The notes: generated from the letters alone by a model not told the origin. DNA of 64,000 bases from Parapristionchus giblindavisi (GCA_943737045.1 CALSFV010000210.1:868001-932000); one strand, 5' to 3'; positions 15,701 through 28,926 are shown, counted from the first letter of the stretch. Translations and numbers: made by a program.

Positions 15701-18700
15701 GATCGACATGACCTGAAGTGTGTCTCATTCAGAATTTTTTCCTCTTTCACATAGTATATCACTCGCGGAGTATCATTGACAATTTGACTTGTAACGAACT
15801 GTTTTGTACCAAAAACAGAGAGTACTGATAGATAAATTTAAATATTGGCCGTACTGACCACTTTGAAATAGTTTATCTTATTCAGATTTTTTCGCTCTTT
15901 CATTTGGTATATGACACGATAGGTTTCATTTTCATTATCATATTTCTCAAGTTATCTTGATCATATCAGAGTAAAAGCTACTTTTGTACTTCGATCATTA
16001 TAGCAGCAGTAAAATATTACAGATCGACATGACCTGAAGTGTGTCTCATTCAGAATTTTTTCCTCTTTCACATAGTATATCACTCGCGGAGTATCATTGA
16101 CAATTTGACTTGTAACGAACTGTTTTGTACCAAAAACAGAGAGTACTGATAGATAAATTTAAATATTGGCCGTACTGACCACTTTGAAATAGTTTATCTT
16201 ATTCAGATTTTTTCGCTCTTTCATTTGGTATATGACACGATAGGTTTCATTTTCATTATCATATTTCTCAAGTTATCTTGATCATATCAGAGTAAAAGCT
16301 ACTTTTGTACTTCGATCATTATAGCAGCAGTAAAATATTACAGATCGACATGACCTGAAGTGTGTCTCATTCAGAATTTTTTCCTCTTTCACATAGTATA
16401 TCACTCGCGGAGTATCATTGACAATTTGACTTGTAACGAACTGTTTTGTACCAAAAACAGAGAGTACTGAAAGATAAATTTAAATATTGGCCGTACTGAC
16501 CACTTTGAAATAGTTTTTCTTATTCAGAATTTTTCGCTCTTTCATTTGGTATATGACACGATAGGTTTCATTTTCATTTTTAAATTTCTCAAGTTATCTT
16601 GATCATATCAGAGTAAAAGCTACTTTTGTACTTCGATCATTATAGCAGCAGTAAAATATTACAGATCGACATGACCTGAAGTGTGTCTCATTCAGAATTT
16701 TTTCCTCTTTCACATAGTATATCACTCGCGGAGTATCATTGACAATTTGACTTGTAACGAACTGTTTTGTACCAAAAACAGAGAGTACTGATAGATAAAT
16801 TTAAATATTGGCCGTACTGACCACTTTGAAATAGTTTATCTTATTCAGATTTTTTCGCTCTTTCATTTGGTATATGACACGATAGGTTTCATTTTCATTA
16901 TCATATTTCTCAAGTTATCTTGATCATATCAGAGTAAAAGCTACTTTTGTACTTCGATCATTATAGCAGCAGTAAAATATTACAGATCGACATGACCTGA
17001 AGTGTGTCTCATTCAGAATTTTTTCCTCTTTCACATAGTATATCACTCGCTGAGTATCATTGACAATTTGACTTGCAACGAACTGTTTTGTACCAAAAAC
17101 AGAGAGTACTGAAAGATAAATTTAAATATTGGCCGTACTGACCACTTTGAAATAGTTTTTCTTATTCAGAATTTTTCGCTCTTTCATTTGGTATATGACA
17201 CGATAGGTTTCATTTTCATTTTCAAATTTCTCAAGTTATCTTGATCATATCAGAGTAAAAGCTACTTTTGTACTTCGATCATTATAGCAGCAGTAAAATA
17301 TTACAGATCGACATGACCTGAAGTGTGTCTCATTCAGAATTTTTTCCTCTTTCACATAGTATATCACTCGCGGAGTATCATTGACAATTTGACTTGTAAC
17401 GAACTGTTTTGTACCAAAAACAGAGAGTACTGATAGATAAATTTAAATATTGGCCGTACTGACCACTTTGAAATAGTTTATCTTATTCAGATTTTTTCGC
17501 TCTTTCATTTGGTATATGACACGATAGGTTTCATTTTCATTTTAAAATTTCTCAAGTTATCTTGATCATAACAGAGTAAAAGCTACTTTTGTACTTCGAT
17601 CATTATAGCAGCAGTAAAATATTACAGATCGACATGACCTGAAGTGTGTCTCATTCAGAATTTTTTCCTCTTTCACATAGTATATCACTCGCTGAGTTTC
17701 ATTGACAATTTGACTTGCAACGAACTGTTTTGTACCAAAAACAGAGAGTACTGAAAGATAAATTTACATATTGGCCGTACTGACCACTTTGAAATAGTTT
17801 TTCTTATTCAGAATTTTTCGCTCTTTCATTTGGTATATGACACGATAGGTTTCATTTTCATTATCATATTTCTCAAGTTATCTTGATCATATCAGAGTAA
17901 AAGCTACTTTTGTACTTCGATCATTATAGCAGCAGTAAAATATTACAGATCGACATGACCTGAAGTGTGTCTCATTCAGAATTTTTTCCTCTTTCACATA
18001 GTATATCACTCGCGGAGTATCATTGACAATTTGACTTGTAACGAACTGTTTTGTACCAAAAACAGAGAGTACTGAAAGATAAATTTAAATATTGGCCGTA
18101 CTGACCACTTTGAAATAGTTTTTCTTATTCAGAATTTTTCGCTCTTTCATTTGGTATATGACACGATAGGTTTCATTTTCATTTTAAAATTTCTCAAGTT
18201 ATCTTGATCATAACAGAGTAAAAGCTACTTTTGTACTTCGATCATTATAGCAGCAGTAAAATATTACAGATCGACATGACCTGAAGTGTGTCTCATTCAG
18301 AATTTTTTCCTCTTTCACATAGTATATCACTCGCTGAGTTTCATTGACAATTTGACTTGCAACGAACTGTTTTGTACCAAAAACAGAGAGTACTGAAAGA
18401 TAAATTTACATATTGGCCGTACTGACCACTTTGAAATTGTTTTTCTTATTCAGAATTTTTCGCTCTTTCATTTGGTATATGACACGATAGGTTTCATTTT
18501 CATTTTTAAATTTCTCAAGTTATCTTGATCATATCAGAGTAAAAGCTACTTTTGTACTTCGATCATTATAGCAGCAGTAAAATATTACAGATCGACATGA
18601 CCTGAAGTGTGTCTCATTCAGAATTTTTTCCTCTTTCACATAGTATATCACTCGCGGAGTATCATTGACAATTTGACTTGTAACGAACTGTTTTGTACCA

Positions 18701-21700
18701 AAAACAGAGAGTACTGATAGATAAATTTAAATATTGGCCGTACTGACCACTTTGAAATAGTTTATCTTATTCAGATTTTTTCGCTCTTTCATTTGGTATA
18801 TGACACGATAGGTTTCATTTTCATTATCATATTTCTCAAGTTATCTTGATCATATCAGAGTAAAAGCTACTTTTGTACTTCGATCATTATAGCAGCAGTA
18901 AAATATTACAGATCGACATGACCTGAAGTGTGTCTCATTCAGAATTTTTTCCTCTTTCACATAGTATATCACTCGCTGAGTATCATTGACAATTTGACTT
19001 GTAACGAACTGTTTTGTACCAAAAACAGAGAGTACTGAAAGATAAATTTACATATTGGCCGTACTGACCACTTTTAAATAGTTTATCTTATTCAGAATTT
19101 TTCGCTCTTTCATTTGGTATATGACACGATAGGTTTCATTTTTATTTTCAAATTTCTCAAGTTATCTTGATCATATCAGAGTAAAAGCTACTTTTGTACT
19201 TCGATCATTATAGCAGCAGTAAAATATTACAGATCGACATGACCTGAAGTGTGTCTCATTCAGAATTTTTTCCTCTTTCACATAGTATATCACTCGCGGA
19301 GTATCATTGACAATTTGACTTGTAACGAACTGTTTTGTACCAAAAACAGAGAGTACTGAAAGATAAATTTAAATATTGGCCGTACTGACCACTTTGAAAT
19401 AGTTTTTCTTATTCAGAATTTTTCGCTCTTTCATTTGGTATATGACACGATAGGTTTCATTTTCATTTTAAAATTTCTCAAGTTATCTTGATCATAACAG
19501 AGTAAAAGCTACTTTTGTACTTCGATCATTATAGCAGCAGTAAAATATTACAGATCGACATGACCTGAAGTGTGTCTCATTCAGAATTTTTTCCTCTTTC
19601 ACATAGTATATCACTCGCTGAGTTTCATTGACAATTTGACTTGCAACGAACTGTTTTGTACCAAAAACAGAGAGTACTGAAAGATAAATTTACATATTGG
19701 CCGTACTGACCACTTTGAAATTGTTTTTCTTATTCAGAATTTTTCGCTCTTTCATTTGGTATATGACACGATAGGTTTCATTTTCATTTTTAAATTTCTC
19801 AAGTTATCTTGATCATATCAGAGTAAAAGCTACTTTTGTACTTCGATCATTATAGCAGCAGTAAAATATTACAGATCGACATGACCTGAAGTGTGTCTCA
19901 TTCAGAATTTTTTCCTCTTTCACATAGTATATCACTCGCGGAGTATCATTGACAATTTGACTTGTAACGAACTGTTTTGTACCAAAAACAGAGAGTACTG
20001 ATAGATAAATTTAAATATTGGCCGTACTGACCACTTTGAAATAGTTTATCTTATTCAGATTTTTTCGCTCTTTCATTTGGTATATGACACGATAGGTTTC
20101 ATTTTCATTATCATATTTCTCAAGTTATCTTGATCATATCAGAGTAAAAGCTACTTTTGTACTTCGATCATTATAGCAGCAGTAAAATATTACAGATCGA
20201 CATGACCTGAAGTGTGTCTCATTCAGAATTTTTTCCTCTTTCACATAGTATATCACTCGCTGAGTATCATTGACAATTTGACTTGTAACGAACTGTTTTG
20301 TACCAAAAACAGAGAGTACTGAAAGATAAATTTACATATTGGCCGTACTGACCACTTTTAAATAGTTTATCTTATTCAGAATTTTTCGCTCTTTCATTTG
20401 GTATATGACACGATAGGTTTCATTTTTATTTTCAAATTTCTCAAGTTATCTTGATCATATCAGAGTAAAAGCTACTTTTGTACTTCGATCATTATAGCAG
20501 CAGTAAAATATTACAGATCGACATGACCTGAAGTGTGTCTCATTCAGAATTTTTTCCTCTTTCACATAGTATATCACTCGCTGAGTATCATTGACAATTT
20601 GACTTGCAACGAACTGTTTTGTACCAAAAACAGAGAGTACTGAAAGATAAATTTAAATATTGGCCGTACTGACCACTTTGAAATAGTTTTTCTTATTCAG
20701 AATTTTTCGCTCTTTCATTTGGTATATGACACGATAGGTTTCATTTTCATTTTCAAATTTCTCAAGTTATCTTGATCATAACAGAGTAAAAGCTACTTTT
20801 GTACTTCGATCATTATAGCAGCAGTAAAATATTACAGATCGACATGACCTGAAGTGTGTCTCATTCAGAATTTTTTCCTCTTTCACATAGTATATCACTC
20901 GCTGAGTTTCATTGACAATTTGACTTGCAACGAACTGTTTTGTACCAAAAACAGAGAGTACTGAAAGATAAATTTACATATTGGCCGTACTGACCACTTT
21001 GAAATAGTTTATCTTATTCAGAATTTTTCGCTCTTTCATTTGGTATATGACACGATAGGTTTCATTTTCATTATCATATTTCTCAAGTTATCTTGATCAT
21101 ATCAGAGTAAAAGCTACTTTTGTACTTCGATCATTATAGCAGCAGTAAAATATTACAGATCGACATGACCTGAAGTGTGTCTCATTCAGATTTTTTTCCT
21201 CTTTCACATAGTATATCACTCGCGGAGTATCATTGACAATTTGACTTGTAACGAACTGTTTTGTACCAAAAACAGAGAGTACTGAAAGATAAATTTAAAT
21301 ATTGGCCGTACTGACAACTTTGAAATAGTTTTTCTTATTCAGAATTTTTCGCTCTTTCATTTGGTATATGACACGATAGGTTTCATTTTCATTTTAAAAT
21401 TTCTCAAGTTATCTTGATCATAACAGAGTAAAAGCTACTTTTGTACTTCGATCATTATAGCAGCAGTAAAATATTACAGATCGACATGACCTGAAGTGTG
21501 TCTCATTCAGAATTTTTTCCTCTTTCACATAGTATATCACTCGCGGAGTATCATTGACAATTTGACTTGTAACGAACTGTTTTGTACCAAAAACAGAGAG
21601 TACTGAAAGATAAATTTAAATATTGGCCGTACTGACCACTTTGAAATAGTTTTTCTTATTCGGAATTTTTCGCTCTTTCATTTGGTATATGACACGATAG

Positions 21701-23953
21701 GTTTCATTTTCATTTTAAAATTTCTCAAGTTATCTTGATCATATCAGAGTAAAAGCTACTTTTGTACTTCGATCATTATAGCAGCAGTAAAATATTACAG
21801 ATCGACATGACCGGAAGTGTGTCTCATTCAGAATTTTTTCCTCTTTCACATAGTATATCACTCGCTGAGTATCATTGACAATTTGACTTGCAACGAACTG
21901 TTTTGTACCAAAAACAGAGAGTACTGAAAGATAAATTTAAATATTGGCCGTACTGACCACTTTGAAATAGTTTTTCTTATTCAGAATTTTTCGCTCTTTC
22001 ATTTGGTATATGACACGATAGGTTTCATTTTCATTTTCAAATTTCTCAAGTTATCTTGATCATAACAGAGTAAAAGCTACTTTTGTACTTCGATCATTAT
22101 AGCAGCAGTAAAATATTACAGATCGACATGACCTGAAGTGTGTCTCATTCAGAATTTTTTCCTCTTTCACATAGTATATCACTCGCTGAGTTTCATTGAC
22201 AATTTGACTTGCAACGAACTGTTTTGTACCAAAAACAGAGAGTACTGAAAGATAAATTTACATATTGGCCGTACTGACCACTTTGAAATAGTTTATCTTA
22301 TTCAGAATTTTTCGCTCTTTCATTTGGTATATGACACGATAGGTTTCATTTTCATTATCATATTTCTCAAGTTATCTTGATCATATCAGAGTAAAAGCTA
22401 CTTTTGTACTTCGATCATTATAGCAGCAGTAAAATATTACAGATCGACATGACCTGAAGTGTGTCTCATTCAGATTTTTTTCCTCTTTCACATAGTATAT
22501 CACTCGCGGAGTATCATTGACAATTTGACTTGTAACGAACTGTTTTGTACCAAAAACAGAGAGTACTGAAAGATAAATTTAAATATTGGCCGTACTGACC
22601 ACTTTGAAATAGTTTTTCTTATTCAGAATTTTTCGCTCTTTCATTTGGTATATGACACGATAGGTTTCATTTTCATTTTAAAATTTCTCAAGTTATCTTG
22701 ATCATAACAGAGTAAAAGCTACTTTTGTACTTCGATCATTATAGCAGCAGTAAAATATTACAGATCGACATGACCTGAAGTGTGTCTCATTCAGAATTTT
22801 TTCCTCTTTCACATAGTATATCACTCGCGGAGTATCATTGACAATTTGACTTGTAACGAACTGTTTTGTACCAAAAACAGAGAGTACTGAAAGATAAATT
22901 TAAATATTGGCCGTACTGACCACTTTGAAATAGTTTTTCTTATTCAGAATTTTTCGCTCTTTCATTTGGTATATGACACGATAGGTTTCATTTTCATTTT
23001 AAAATTTCTCAAGTTATCTTGATCATATCAGAGTAAAAGCTACTTTTGTACTTCGATCATTATAGCAGCAGTAAAATATTACAGATCGACATGACCTGAA
23101 GTGTGTCTCATTCAGAATTTTTTCCTCTTTCACATAGTATATCACTCGCGGAGTACCATTGACAATTTGACTTGTAACGAACTGTTTTGTACCAAAAACA
23201 GAGAGTACTGAAAGATAAATTTAAATATTGGCCGTACTGACCACTTTGAAATAGTTTTTCTTATTCAGAATTTTTCGCTCTTTCATTTGGTATATGACAC
23301 GATAGGTTTCAATTTCATTTTCAAATTTCTCAAGTTATCTTGATCATATCAGAGTAAAAGCTACTTTTGTACTTCGATCATTATAGCAGCAGTAAAATAT
23401 TACAGATCGACATGACCTGAAGTGTGTCTCATTCAGATTGTTTTCCTCTTTCACATAGTATATCACTCGCGGAGTATCATTGACAATTTGACTTGCAACG
23501 AACTGTTTTGTACCAAAAACAGAGAGTACTGAAAGATAAATTTAAATATTGGCCTTACTGACCACTTTGAAATAGTTTATCTTATTCAGAATTTTTTCAG
23601 CTAAACCCAGCGTGTCATATACCAAACGAAAGAGCAAAAAATTCTGAATAATTTGCATGTTCCCATGTTCAACAACGGCCACTCCAGCCGAATTAACGAT
23701 ATTGTACTATGCATTTTTGGCATTAAAGAATTCGTGACACGTCAATAGTTTAGCGAAACTTATCGTGTTATATACCACGTGAAAGAGCAAAAAATTCTGA
23801 ATAATGTACACCTCAGTTCATGTCAAACTGTAATCTTTTGTTGATGCCACAATGCCCTAAGTACAAAAGTAACTATCACTCTTGTAAGAACAAAACAATT
23901 CCTGTCATGAAAAATTTTCAGCTAAACCCAGCGTGTCATATACCAAACGAAAG

Positions 23954-24445
23954 CCCTAATTGAATCAGTACTTATCAGATACTCCAGATTGGTATGTAAA
24001 CGCTGTCGTCTACCGTACACCTCGTATGAGGATCGTCTACGAGCCTTGGACCTCCCTACTTTAGAAACCCGTAGAACAATTATTGATCTTACTGTAACGT
24101 TCAAGATCATTCATAATTTTATTGATATTGACCCCCGTAGCATCTTTATATTTTCCAACACTTTGAATTTTACTCGAGGTCATCAACTTAGAATTTGTAT
24201 GAACCCTTCATCTAGTACACGCTATCTATCATTTTTCTCAAATCGTGTTGTCCGAAAATGGAATAATTTAGATCGAACTATTGTCACATCAATCTCTCCT
24301 CAAGTGTTTAGTAATTCTATAAAGGTTGCAATCCAGTAATTGCACCTATATCGTCGCTACTTCTTGTTTTAATATGTATTTTAATTGTTTATGAAAAAAT
24401 CCCTCGTCTCTTTTCTCCAAGATGCGATAAATATATTATTATTAT
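23954..24445 (+). mobile_element. 5'-truncated non-LTR retrotransposon with RT C-terminal tail
   Basis: Inserted in the inverted satellite with a 4-bp target duplication AAAG (23950-23953 and 24446-24449). An open frame runs to a stop at 24337-24339 and carries the hallmark end of a LINE-type reverse transcriptase: a YEDRLRALDLPTLETRR block, then an IDL...FKIIHNF segment, then SNRVVRKWNNL. The 3' end is an AT-rich microsatellite tail (aaatatattattattat), as in RTE/CR1-like elements. There is no endonuclease or palm domain, so it is a dead 5'-truncated copy. The exact clade is uncertain. Confidence 0.85.
23989..24339 (+). pseudogene. Reverse transcriptase C-terminal fragment (LINE)
   Basis: About 116 codons in one frame, from just inside the element to TAA. 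It shows the conserved thumb/connection pattern of animal non-LTR reverse transcriptases: a basic LRALDLPTLETRR stretch, a hydrophobic DLTVTFKIIHNF helix, and a terminal FFSNRVVRKWNNL motif ahead of a short tail. The catalytic FADD box and the upstream endonuclease are absent because the element is 5'-truncated. The frame stays open, so insertion may be fairly recent. A sister copy lies at 29569-29931 on the other strand. Confidence 0.8.
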
Positions 24446-25595
24446 AAAGAGCAAAAAATTCTGAATAATTTGCATGTTCCCATGCTCAACAACGGCCACT
24501 CCAGCCGAATTAACGATATTGTACTATGCATTTTTGGCATTAAAGAATTCGTGACACGTCAATAGTTTAGCGAAACTGATCGTGTTATATACCACGTGAA
24601 AGAGCAAAAAATTCTGAATAATGTACACCTCAGTTCATGTTAAACTGTAATCTTTTGTTGATGCCACAATGCCCTAAGTACAAAAGTAACTATCACTCTT
24701 ATAAGAACAAAACAATTCCTGACATGAAAAATTTTCAGCTAAACCCAGTGTGTCATATACCAAACGAAAGAGCAAAAAATTCTGAATAATTTGCATGTAC
24801 CCATGCTCAACAACGGCCACTCCAGCCGAATTAACGATATTGTACTATGCATTTTTGGCATTAAAGAATTCGTGACACGTCAATAGTTTAGCGAAACTGA
24901 TCGTGTTATATACCACGTGAAAGAGCAAAAAATTCTGAATAATGTACACCTCAGTTCATGTCAAACTGTAATCTTTTGTTGATGCCACAATGCCCTAAGT
25001 ACAAAAGTAACTATCACTCTTATAAGAACAAAACAATTCCTGACATGAAAATTTTCTGCTAAACCCAGTGTGTCATATACCAAACGGAAGAGCAAAAAAT
25101 TCTGAATAATTTGCATGTTCCCATGCTCAACAACGGCCACTCCAGCCGAATTAACGATATTGTACTATGCATTTTTGGCATTAAAGAATTCGTGACACGT
25201 CAATAGTTTAGCGAAACTGATCGTGTTATATACCACGTGAAAGAGCAAAAAATTCTGAATAATGTACACCTCAGTTCATGTCAAACTGTAATCTTTTGTT
25301 GATGCCACAATGCCCTAAGTACAAAAGTAACTATCACTCTTATAAGAACAAAACAATTCCTGACATGAAAAATTTTCAGCTAAACCCAGTGTGTCATATA
25401 CCAAACGAAAGAGCAAAAAATTCTGAATAATTTGCATGTACCCATGCTCAACAACGGCCACTCCAGCCGAATTAACGATATTGTACTATGCATTTTTGGC
25501 ATTAAAGAATTCGTGACACGTCAATAGTTTAGCGAACCTTATCGTGTACCACGTGAAAGAGCAAAAAATTCTGAATAATGTACACCTCAGTTCAT

Positions 25596-26112
25596 TTAAA
25601 TTAATATTATTAATAGATGTACAAGAATAAGTATGCATGCACTTTAAATATAAATTTTTTTATTAAATAAGTTAACTAGCAATGTGCCTTATGGTGTTTC
25701 GGCCGCTACGTCTAGACACCATAAAGCGTTGCCTGGTGTCGCGGTCATCTTCAGTAGACAGCACCAGGTCTTTCTAGAACCTTTATAAAAATAGATTTTA
25801 ATATGAAAGTGTAAAATTGTTTTAATTCTACAACTAAACTATTAAATCAAGGAAAACTACTTAATTAGTTAGGCCAAAGTACTATTAAACAACATGTAAA
25901 GCGAACTAAGTATGAATTACTAAAATTGACAAAAGATGAATACAATATAATCAACGGAATTGGTATTAAAATGAACCCTTTCTTTGAACAGATGTTGTCT
26001 TGTTGATGAGTAAAGATGAGTAGATGAGTGAAGAGTCCCATCATTCGTCCCGTCTGACCTCTTTTCCTTTGGCGAACTAGCAGAGTGACGATTAATAACT
26101 AGCAGAGTGACC
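25596..26112. mobile_element. Insertion of about 517 bp flanked by 20-bp direct repeats
   Basis: The inverted satellite is cut here. The 20 bp TAATGTACACCTCAGTTCAT are present on both sides (25576-25595 and 26113-26132) and the same monomer resumes after them, as expected for a long target duplication. The insert is AT-rich at its left end, carries two short stem-loops (ttatggtgt/acaccataa near 25689-25724; cctggtg/caccagg near 25732-25770), and ends with a tandem aactagcagagtgac. No reading frame was recognised. A 39-bp piece (25693-25731) recurs inverted near 58610-58652. Confidence 0.65.
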
Positions 26113-26605
26113 TAATGTACACCTCAGTTCATGTCAAACTGTAATCTTTTGTTGATGTCACAATGCCCTAAGTACAAAAGTTACTATCACTCTTATAAGA
26201 ACAAAACAATTCCTGACATGAAAATTTTCTGCTAAACCCAGTGTGTCATATACCAAACGGAAGAGCAAAAAATTCTGAATAATTTGCATGTTCCCATGCT
26301 CAACAACGGCAACTCCAGCCAAATTAACGATATTGTACTATGCATTTTTGGCATTAAAGAATTCGTGACACGTCAATAGTTTAGCGAAACTGATCGTGTT
26401 ATATACCACGTGAAAGAGCAAAAAATTCTGAATAATGTACACCTCAGTTCATGTCAAACTGTAATCTTTTGTTGATGCCACAATGCCCTAAGTACAAAAG
26501 TAACTATCACTCTTATAAGAACAAAACATTTCCTGACATGAAAATTTTCTGCTAAACCCAGCGTGTCATATACCAAACGGAAGAGCAAAAAATTCTGAAT
26601 AATTT
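26113..26605 (-). repeat. Inverted satellite, continuation
   Basis: About 1.5 further units of the diverged inverted satellite (CAGTTCATGTCAAACTG, CAACAACGGC and CCCAGTGTGTCATATACC landmarks), ending abruptly at about 26605 in 'tttttcgacctatg', which resembles one end of the CATAGGTCGAA MITE family seen at 54.7 and 62.3 kb. Confidence 0.85.
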
Positions 26606-26861
26606 TTCGACCTATGATTCTGATCTAAGTACATTTCTCTAAATGTTTAATAATAAGACAGACTATGTGACTCAGTGAACATATTCTGCGTATGCCTTCA
26701 CACTTTGCCAAAAAGTGATATGCACCGATCTCGATCAAATCGTGCTTAGTTGTCGTATGAGGTGGCATGAGCTCGCAGAGTTTAGGTTCTCGAGATTTCG
26801 ACTGGGTCACTAGTGTTTCTGGATATTGCTGACCAGTTTATCTGTAGTGCTGCTTATAGGT

Positions 26862-26980
26862 ATGGTGGCATCATCATCGATGACGTCATCTAGTGGTGGC
26901 GCGACACCGACGATCACTACGACATCGAATGGTGTAATCCTGTCGTTGAAGACCCTACTGGAGGCGGCTGATCTACTGAG
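26862..26980 (+). pseudogene. Exon like the Sin3-interaction segment of a MAD/MXD repressor
   Basis: An ATG-started open segment of 39 codons plus two bases, closed by a good donor (CTGAG|gtgagc). The N-terminal half is Ser/Thr-rich. The last residues, SLKTLLEAADLLR, match the amphipathic Sin3-interaction helix that opens MAD/MXD (C. elegans mdl-1-like) bHLH-zipper repressors, where LLEAADxLE is nearly invariant. In that family the next exon supplies an EREAEHGYAS block and then the bHLH-zipper; I could not find either downstream on the plus strand before unrelated kinase exons begin. I read it as an isolated first exon. The family call rests on about 12 residues. Confidence 0.5.
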
Positions 26981-27751
26981 GTGAGCGGGTTATTGATGTT
27001 GTGATCTATGTGTTGTTTTGAAAATTGCGGAAAAAAAAGAGAAAAAAAGAGGAGTTTTCTCAGCCTTTCTCTGCTTTTCGCAAATTAGAAATTGGGGGTA
27101 GTTCTTGTGTGGCTGGATGTGATTTTTGTGACTCGATTGTCGTTGATTAGGAGGCTAATCAATATTTTGAGTATTAGTAGTCTAGTAGTCTAGTAGTATT
27201 AGTAGTAGTTTAAGTAGTATTTTGAGTAGTGAAGTGTGCAAAGTGCACCAGTTGAATCTCGGTTTCTGGTAGTAGATAATCGGTTGGCCAACTTCTTCTT
27301 GCGATCTGTCTAAGATATCGAATGCATCGTATCAATCATTAGCCCAAATCGAGTTGTGATATGTTCACATTATGAGATTATTAACCGTTAATCGTAACTT
27401 GGGATTCGATATTTTAGTATTAGACTAGTTTCAGTCACACTGAAATTAGTACCATTCGACCTGGCGATCAATATTTATGTGAATCAATCGATAATGCTAA
27501 AGAGGTGGTTTACATATCTATCGTGCAGTAGGCTGATTTTCATTGTGTGGAAATTGCGCCAGTTCACCTGGTGATTTTCGGTTTCCTGGAGCGCTTTTTG
27601 TTTTCGTTTCTGCATTTGATGGTCCATGGCATTTGGCTTTGATATTTTCGGTATTCTTGATCAATTATCTAATATTTACATTTATCAATCGATAATCTTA
27701 ATTTGGTAATCCAGAATAATAGTAGCAGTCTAGACTTCACTGTCTAGATAA

Positions 27752-27882
27752 GAAGCCGTATCCATGAACGTTGTCAAACCGTTTGAAGACAAACGTGACG
27801 TCACAAGTGTAGTGGGAGGATTTTTGGTAAACGCCTCGGGCTAAGGTTGTGACGTCATGTTTGTCGGAAAACGATTTGCCAA
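27752..27882. mobile_element. MITE of the GAGGCCGTxTGCATGAACG family, partial
   Basis: Begins GAAGCCGTATCCATGAACG and carries the paired motifs GTGACGTCAC and TGTGACGTCATG found in the complete copy at 58859-59021. The right end is lost where the CATAGGTGGGC MITE begins at 27883. Confidence 0.65.
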
Positions 27883-28075
27883 CATAGGTGGGCACGGTGG
27901 GGGAAAGGCTGTGCGCAAACCGGGGAATTTTAAGGCAAGGCTATGCGCATGGCCATTTTTTAGCAGATTTGACTGGGAATTTTCCAAATTTTGAGAGGCC
28001 AGGCTATGCGCAATGCCCCGCAAGGGAAGGCAAGGCTGTGCGCAAAAGGAATTCGTTTTCCCGCGCCCACCTATG
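27883..28075. mobile_element. CATAGGTGGGC MITE, copy 1
   Basis: 193 bp with terminal inverted repeats CATAGGTGGGC...GCCCACCTATG and internal repeats of 'aaggctatgcgcatgg' type. Close copies are at 46946-47136 (inverted) and 50583-50777, and a decayed relative at about 56216-56345. No clear 8-bp target duplication here, unlike the other two copies. Short open frames across it (27841-28076) are not coding. Confidence 0.85.
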
Positions 28076-28164
28076 ATTCAACACGATCTCTAGTTTGTCT
28101 ATCTATCTTTCTATGTTTATGTGTCTCATATCTCTTGTGTTATCTTAAAGTGTGAATGTCTCAC

Positions 28165-28314
28165 ACTCGGGCTTAAAGGGGCTGACACCTTTGTCAACGG
28201 TCTCTTCAACAGTCTACACTATCTCGTTATGAGAGAACAGAGAAATAGTGTGTGCAATGAAGAGGCCATTGAGAGAGGTCGCGCTCCCTTCAATGGACTT
28301 CTTGCACTGCCTCA
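28165..28314. mobile_element. Small foldback MITE (TTAAAGGGAGCG family), diverged copy
   Basis: The pair 'gtctcttcaacagtc' and 'aagaggccattgagagagg' and the terminal 'cgctcccttcaatgg' match the complete 112-bp element at 40243-40354. The inverted termini are degraded. The surrounding 28.1-28.9 kb shows no other recognisable coding signal. Confidence 0.55.
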
Positions 28315-28865
28315 TCCCGCTCCCGTCCCGTTAGCGTGTAAATGTGATGAATATGAATAAAAATGGAGTATTGATTATTCAGAGATGAGGTCGATGACGC
28401 CCTGAGGGGATGATGATATTCGTGAAATGAGAATGCAAGTGATTATTGAGAGGATACATGATGCTATAAAGGGTACTGTAGCGATACTGTAATGCAATGA
28501 TTGGATGTACTGTAGTCATGAATTGATGATGACTGGCTATATTTTGTTTTGCATGTTGTCAATGACCGCTCTCCGTGTGTTGGAGATGCGCTGGGAGTTA
28601 TTTATTTATTGATCGTACACCACAAGGATGCTTCATCAAATACATAATGTTCGAGTGCAAAAATTGTGAATGTAATTGACCAGTTGATTTCGTGTTTCGA
28701 GGAAGTGATTAATGAAGTTGGGCAATTTGAATTGCTGATAAACCGTTTGATTCTGGTAGTCGGCTGTAATGAGTGAAAAGATGTGTTTGATATCGGAATA
28801 GATCTTCTAATGACGATGAATGATGATGAAAACAAATAAATAAATTAAATAGATGATCTTTGGTA

Positions 28866-28926
28866 TCTTGGGCTTTGATATTTTGATCTCGTGATCTTTG
28901 ATCTCTTCATCTTTGATCTCTTGTAG
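28866..28926 (+). promoter_or_regulatory. TGATCTTTGATCT repeats forming a 3' splice-site tract
   Basis: Several copies of (T)GATCTTT(G) precede the acceptor cttgtag| of kinase exon 1. The same motif lies upstream of many other acceptors in the window: 39684-39705, 44463-44474, 48105-48160, 59463-59480, 59736-59756 and 62172-62196 (all minus-strand introns). Confidence 0.5.

Larger units (their letters stand above)
1..23590 (+). repeat. Satellite array, 321-bp monomer, about 74 copies
   Basis: Head-to-tail tandem array. The landmark GAGAGTACTGAAAG recurs at 1, 322, 643 and 964, so the monomer is 321 bp. Copies differ by only a few substitutions at fixed diagnostic sites (taaata/tacata, tttttctt/tttatctt, tcgctgag/tcgcggag, ttcaaat/atcatat). 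Each monomer is an old dimer: a box around ATTCAGAATTTTT occurs twice, 168 bp apart, each followed by a CTCTTTCA and a GGTATAT-like block. Three shortened 243-bp copies lack 79 bp (junctions near 1816, 9766 and 11935). AT-rich, with no coding logic. The array continues beyond the left edge, so its full size is unknown. Confidence 0.97.
23590..25595 (-). repeat. Diverged 321-bp satellite, inverted relative to main array
   Basis: The landmark GCTAAACCCA recurs about every 320-321 bp (23600, 23921, then 24738, 25058, 25379 after an insertion). The reverse complement has the same architecture as the main satellite: two ATTCAGAATTTTTTGCTCTTTC boxes per unit with TGGTATAT following, but unrelated spacers. 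The junction with the main array falls in a shared T-run at about 23588-23597. It is interrupted by a retrotransposon fragment (23954-24445). Probably an older sister satellite family at the array edge. Confidence 0.9.

Noticed and set aside
1..23590. CRISPR-like array
   Set aside because: The whole 321-bp unit repeats with no unique spacers; eukaryotic satellite.
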